From NCBI GenBank assembly GCA_027574665.1, contig CM050650.1:103389086-103453085 (forward strand): DNA of 64,000 nt, read 5' to 3'. This DNA is from Rhynochetos jubatus (taxonomy: Eukaryota; Chordata; Aves; Eurypygiformes; Rhynochetidae). Both the position numbers and the translations under genes were made by a program. How positions within the stretch are numbered: position 1 is the first letter of the stretch; every line of letters starts with the position of its first letter. Below, in pieces: positions 61,551 to 64,000 of the stretch. A model generated the notes under the pieces. The model was not told where the DNA came from. It searched no databases and saw only the letters and a list, made by a program, of their open reading frames with translations.

Positions 61551-62694
61551 CTGTCATGCACAAAGGAGAGAATGAGAATAGGCCAGGAGGCTTTAAGCAA
61601 TGTGCTTTGAGGCAGGAGAGGCACCGCGCCAGATTACATTGCTACAGTGCTGCTCAGAGCTAAGGCTACGTGCGCTTTACAGCTGGGAGCTGTGACTGGA
61701 AAACTGTGCCTCCTACGCAACCCAAACATGAATGAGTAGGATGTCGTACGCGAGCCTGCCTGAATCCGTGTGGCACGGGAAGTTCCTTAGCACCATATGC
61801 TGCGCTGACCTGCATTTCCAAAAAGAAACAAGCTGACAACCTTCTGCCTGCTGATTATTAAAGGGAAGGGGAACGTGACTCGTATTCCAGCCAGTCTGAA
61901 GTCTTTCTGGTTAAAAATTATGTTCACAGCAGCTGATCAGAAGGCAAACCAACAACGACACGAAGAAGTTGGCAGCTTATGCCGAATTCAATGTTTACAT
62001 TGTCTTGCATTTTTCAATGTAAGGTATAAAATTTTGATGGGGAGTCGAATCCTGCTCAGGAACTCTGAAGGCACTACCCTCAGGTACTGCGACAAGGTGG
62101 CGCAAGGTGGGCAAAACTTAATGGAGCAAACATCAGTGGTAGTAACAACTAGCAAGATGACCCTCCATTTGACTATTAACCTGTTGTCAATGCTGGGTAA
62201 AAATTACATTAGAAAGGAGTATGCAGACTCTTAACCCTGTGCTCTATGAGCACTGGTACTAGTTTGAGAAGACAGCTTTGTCCCTTCAATAAAATAGGGC
62301 TTAATTGCTAAACGTCACTGTGAAGACGACAGAGAAATGTCTCTTCCAGGGCAGTCGGAAGCCGTTACGATGGTCTGCAGAATGGAGTTGGGAGAGATGG
62401 AGTTAAAACCACGCCAAAGGGACTCCGGATCTCCCTTTTCCTGGACAAAAGCTGAAATGACTAGTTTGCTATGTTAACAACACTGGTGTTACTGCTGAAG
62501 CAAGGCCCTGTGCCCCATCTTTTACAAATCTTCTTCACTAAAAAAAAGCATCCTTTTCATAGGGAGCTCTGGGGAATTAACAGACCTGGCCATATAGAAT
62601 ATAACAGACTTTGGGGCAACGTGATACAACTCCAGATAAGTGTTCACTGAAAACGACTTAATTGGGTAGATCCCAATTTACTCCAAAACCATTT
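61551..62694. other. DLGAP2 intron segment
   Basis: Sequence upstream (minus sense) of the penultimate exon. The plus-strand 119-codon ORF at 61875-62234 has no recognised domain. No further DLGAP2 exon was found before the provirus. Confidence 0.6.
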
Positions 62695-62739
62695 AAAATT
62701 TAAGGTACCTTCCAATCCAAACCATTCTATGATTCTATG
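62695..62739 (+). repeat. CR1 tail at the provirus junction
   Basis: CCTTCCAATCCAAACCATTC followed by TATGATTCTATG is the last part of a CR1. It ends exactly where the retroviral LTR appears to start, so the provirus landed in or beside a CR1 tail. The rest of this CR1 is not visible to the left. Confidence 0.8.
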
Positions 62740-62923
62740 TCAGTTGTATTCGTTACTCTACAGAGTTCAATATCTCCAGCTTCAGGAACCGACTCCTGTG
62801 GGTAGTTAGGATCTGGCGGCCGGAAGATTACGTGCTGTACGGAAAGACAGGGACCCTCCCCTGATAGCCAGTAGCGTGTAGTTTGCAATGTAAACAGACG
62901 GAAGTGACGTGACAAACCTAAGC

Positions 62924-62952
62924 CATATAACGCGGTGTTACACAACAATAAA
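62924..62952 (+). promoter_or_regulatory. Proviral TATA box and polyadenylation signal
   Basis: CATATAA (62924-62930) and AATAAA (62947-62952) lie 16 bp apart, immediately before the R-like segment. This is the compact U3/R arrangement of avian alpharetroviruses, in which the polyadenylation signal precedes R. A GTGACGTGAC element at 62904-62913 resembles a CRE-type activator site. Confidence 0.65.
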
Positions 62953-62990
62953 CGCCATTTGCCATCCACCACATTGGTGTCTGTGAGCAG

Positions 62991-63032
62991 ATGGCCCGAG
63001 CGGCCCGGGGGGGGTCGCCGTGCCGTTCCTGA
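62991..63032 (+). other. Upstream ORF of 13 codons in the proviral leader
   Basis: ATG at 62991 opens a 13-codon frame (MARAARGGSPCRS) closed by TGA at 63030-63032, within U5. Alpharetrovirus leaders are known to carry short upstream ORFs that affect gag translation and packaging. Function here is inferred by analogy only. Confidence 0.5.
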
Positions 63033-63064
63033 ACCAGGTCGCCACGCCTTGCGAAGGCAACAAG

Positions 63065-63082
63065 TGGTGCCGAAACCCGGGA
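63065..63082 (+). other. Retroviral primer binding site, tRNA-Phe type
   Basis: TGGTGCCGAAACCCGGGA is the exact 18-base complement of the 3' end of vertebrate tRNA-Phe (ending CGGGTTTCGGCA plus CCA). It starts two bases after the LTR end, the normal spacing. Avian sarcoma/leukosis viruses use tRNA-Trp, so the primer choice differs from the relatives suggested by the R region. Confidence 0.9.
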
Positions 63083-63165
63083 AAACTCGCCTGGATTCGG
63101 GTGAACGGCGGCCGGAGCGGCTGGACCAGCCCGGCGGGGAGGACGCTCCCGGACCAACAAGGAGG
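63083..63165 (+). other. Proviral leader between PBS and gag
   Basis: Eighty-three GC-rich bases. TTCGGGTGAACG at about 63098-63109 contains a GGTGAAC that could act as a major splice donor. No ATG lies in this stretch before the gag start. It is shorter than the corresponding leader of avian leukosis viruses. Confidence 0.5.
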
Positions 63166-64000
63166 ATGGAAGCCCTTGTGAAGGTCGTATCGTTATTACA
63201 TAAGCAGTGGGGTATTGATTGTAAACCTAAAGATTTTACTCTCGCAGTTGCGAGGCTTTTAAAAATTGGGGTTATTGACCAGCCAGTGGATATTTTCCAC
63301 CCTGAGGTGTGGGATAAATGCACTAAAGCGTTAGCCGAGGAGACGATGTCCTCGGGCTGTGGGAAAAACCTTAAGTCGTGGGGGAGAGTCGTACAGGCCC
63401 TGCAGAAGACCTTACAAGAACAGGAGACCTGGAGGGTGGCAAAAGACTGTTTGTTGGCCGCCCCGAAAACGGCAGTCGGGGCAGCCACACAGACTTTGCA
63501 CCCCCCAGACGGTAATGATTCTGCTGAGCCTAAAGACCGGCAAGAGGGCGACACGCCCCCTCAACTCCCGAACCCCGACCCGCCTACGGAAGCGCAGAAA
63601 CAAGCTAAATCTTTCTGGGGTGGGCTAGCCGAGGAAGCCAGGGGCGCGGCGGAGAGACCAGAGTCGCAGGAGGGTTGGGTTAAACCGCCGCCCTATACGC
63701 CCCAAAATGGCGCCGGACAGAAAGAAGAAGGGCGGGGCGAAGATGCCTGTGGTGGAGATAAGGAGGAAGCGTTAGCAATATCAAACGCGCGAGAACAAGA
63801 AAGGGAGGAGAATGGAAAAGAGAAAGAGGGCGGGGGCGATAGGGGGAAGGAGGGGAGCGTGATCGAAGGGCGGAAAGCCAATCAGAGCGGCCATCTGGAG
63901 AAACGCCCCAGTAGGGCGAACACCCCGCCGCGCAGAGGGCGGGGCGACACAGGAAGGAGGGCCGAGTCAAGAGGGAGGGAACGACCCGCCCACAGAAGAA
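63166..64000 (+). CDS. gag: Endogenous retrovirus gag, 5' part, open to the window edge
   Basis: ATG at 63166 (A at -3, G at +4) opens 278 codons with no stop before the window ends, so only the N-terminal part is seen. Residues 1 to about 100 look like a matrix domain of alpharetroviral type: an MEAL start, a helical hydrophobic/basic pattern, W15, W51, and a K-S-W-G segment near residues 70-73. A PPPY late-domain motif, used to recruit NEDD4-type ligases for budding, is at residues 174-177. Residues about 180-278 are a Glu/Lys/Arg/Gly-rich low-complexity stretch with no counterpart I recognise. Capsid, nucleocapsid, protease and pol would follow outside the window. It lies antisense to DLGAP2. 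Sub-family not assigned. Confidence 0.85.
   Translation, partial: MEALVKVVSLLHKQWGIDCKPKDFTLAVARLLKIGVIDQPVDIFHPEVWDKCTKALAEETMSSGCGKNLKSWGRVVQALQKTLQEQETWRVAKDCLLAAPKTAVGAATQTLHPPDGNDSAEPKDRQEGDTPPQLPNPDPPTEAQKQAKSFWGGLAEEARGAAERPESQEGWVKPPPYTPQNGAGQKEEGRGEDACGGDKEEALAISNAREQEREENGKEKEGGGDRGKEGSVIEGRKANQSGHLEKRPSRANTPPRRGRGDTGRRAESRGRERPAHRR

Larger units (their letters stand above)
62738..63062 (+). mobile_element. 5' LTR of an alpharetrovirus-like endogenous retrovirus
   Basis: About 325 bp, the size of avian sarcoma/leukosis-type LTRs. The end is firm: GAAGGCAACA at 63053-63062, then AG and the PBS. The start is uncertain: TGTCAG at 62738 or TGTATT at 62745. Landmarks: TATA-like CATATAA at 62924-62930, AATAAA at 62947-62952, then a short R-like segment 62954-62973 (GCCATTTGCCATCCACCACA), about 29 bp downstream of the TATA as expected. 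AATAAACGCCATTTG and CACCACATTGGTGT strongly resemble the same region of avian leukosis viruses. U5 contains a G8 run and a short uORF. The 3' LTR and target duplication lie outside the window. Confidence 0.85.

Noticed and set aside
62727-63554. 275-codon minus-strand ORF across the LTR and gag start
   Set aside because: It is antisense to clear LTR, PBS and gag signals, spans functional non-coding sites and has no recognisable domain; it arises from the low stop frequency of GC-rich DNA.

Overview
This is a piece of a bird nuclear genome. Vertebrate-style split genes are present. CR1 LINE 3' ends (tails of the form ATTCTATG repeated, after the block TTCCAACCCAAACCATTC) recur on both strands, and avian ERVL-type LTRs and an alpharetrovirus-like provirus are also seen. 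Gene content and order (DLGAP2, then CLN8, then a CpG-island promoter where ARHGEF10 is expected, all on the minus strand) match the block on human 8p23.3.

Layout in window coordinates, which run opposite to transcription. 1-2449: CR1 fragments and unique sequence, inferred to be intron 1 of a minus-strand gene. 2450-3150: CpG island containing a consensus minus-strand 5' splice site, the predicted ARHGEF10 promoter and first exon. 3160-8100: spacer with CR1 and LTR-like relics. 8100-15790: CLN8, complete as a 284-codon, two-coding-exon gene, with probable long 3' UTR, 5' UTR and CpG-island promoter. 15800-53600: a long gene-poor interval holding three ERVL LTRs, several CR1s (including an unusual internally deleted CR1), simple repeats and one exon-like stretch with a 19-codon ORF. 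53600-55290: GC/CpG-richer block without a recognised gene. 55250-58884: probable DLGAP2 3' UTR. 58885-61550: the last two coding exons of DLGAP2, ending in the PDZ-ligand QTRL. 62738-64000: the left end of an endogenous retrovirus, antisense to DLGAP2 and inside its intron, with LTR, tRNA-Phe-type primer binding site and a gag frame open to the window edge.

CLN8 (ER/ERGIC membrane cargo receptor for lysosomal enzymes) and DLGAP2 (postsynaptic-density scaffold) are neighbours by ancient synteny; nothing in the sequence suggests an operon-like link. The most novel material is mobile: (1) the provirus, whose R region looks like avian sarcoma/leukosis viruses but whose PBS matches tRNA-Phe, with a gag prefix free of stops; and (2) a CR1 derivative in which most of the interior is replaced by a 113-bp linker, shared with a second copy about 11 kb away, suggesting a non-autonomous family. 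All assignments come from reading the sequence and family knowledge; no searches were run.
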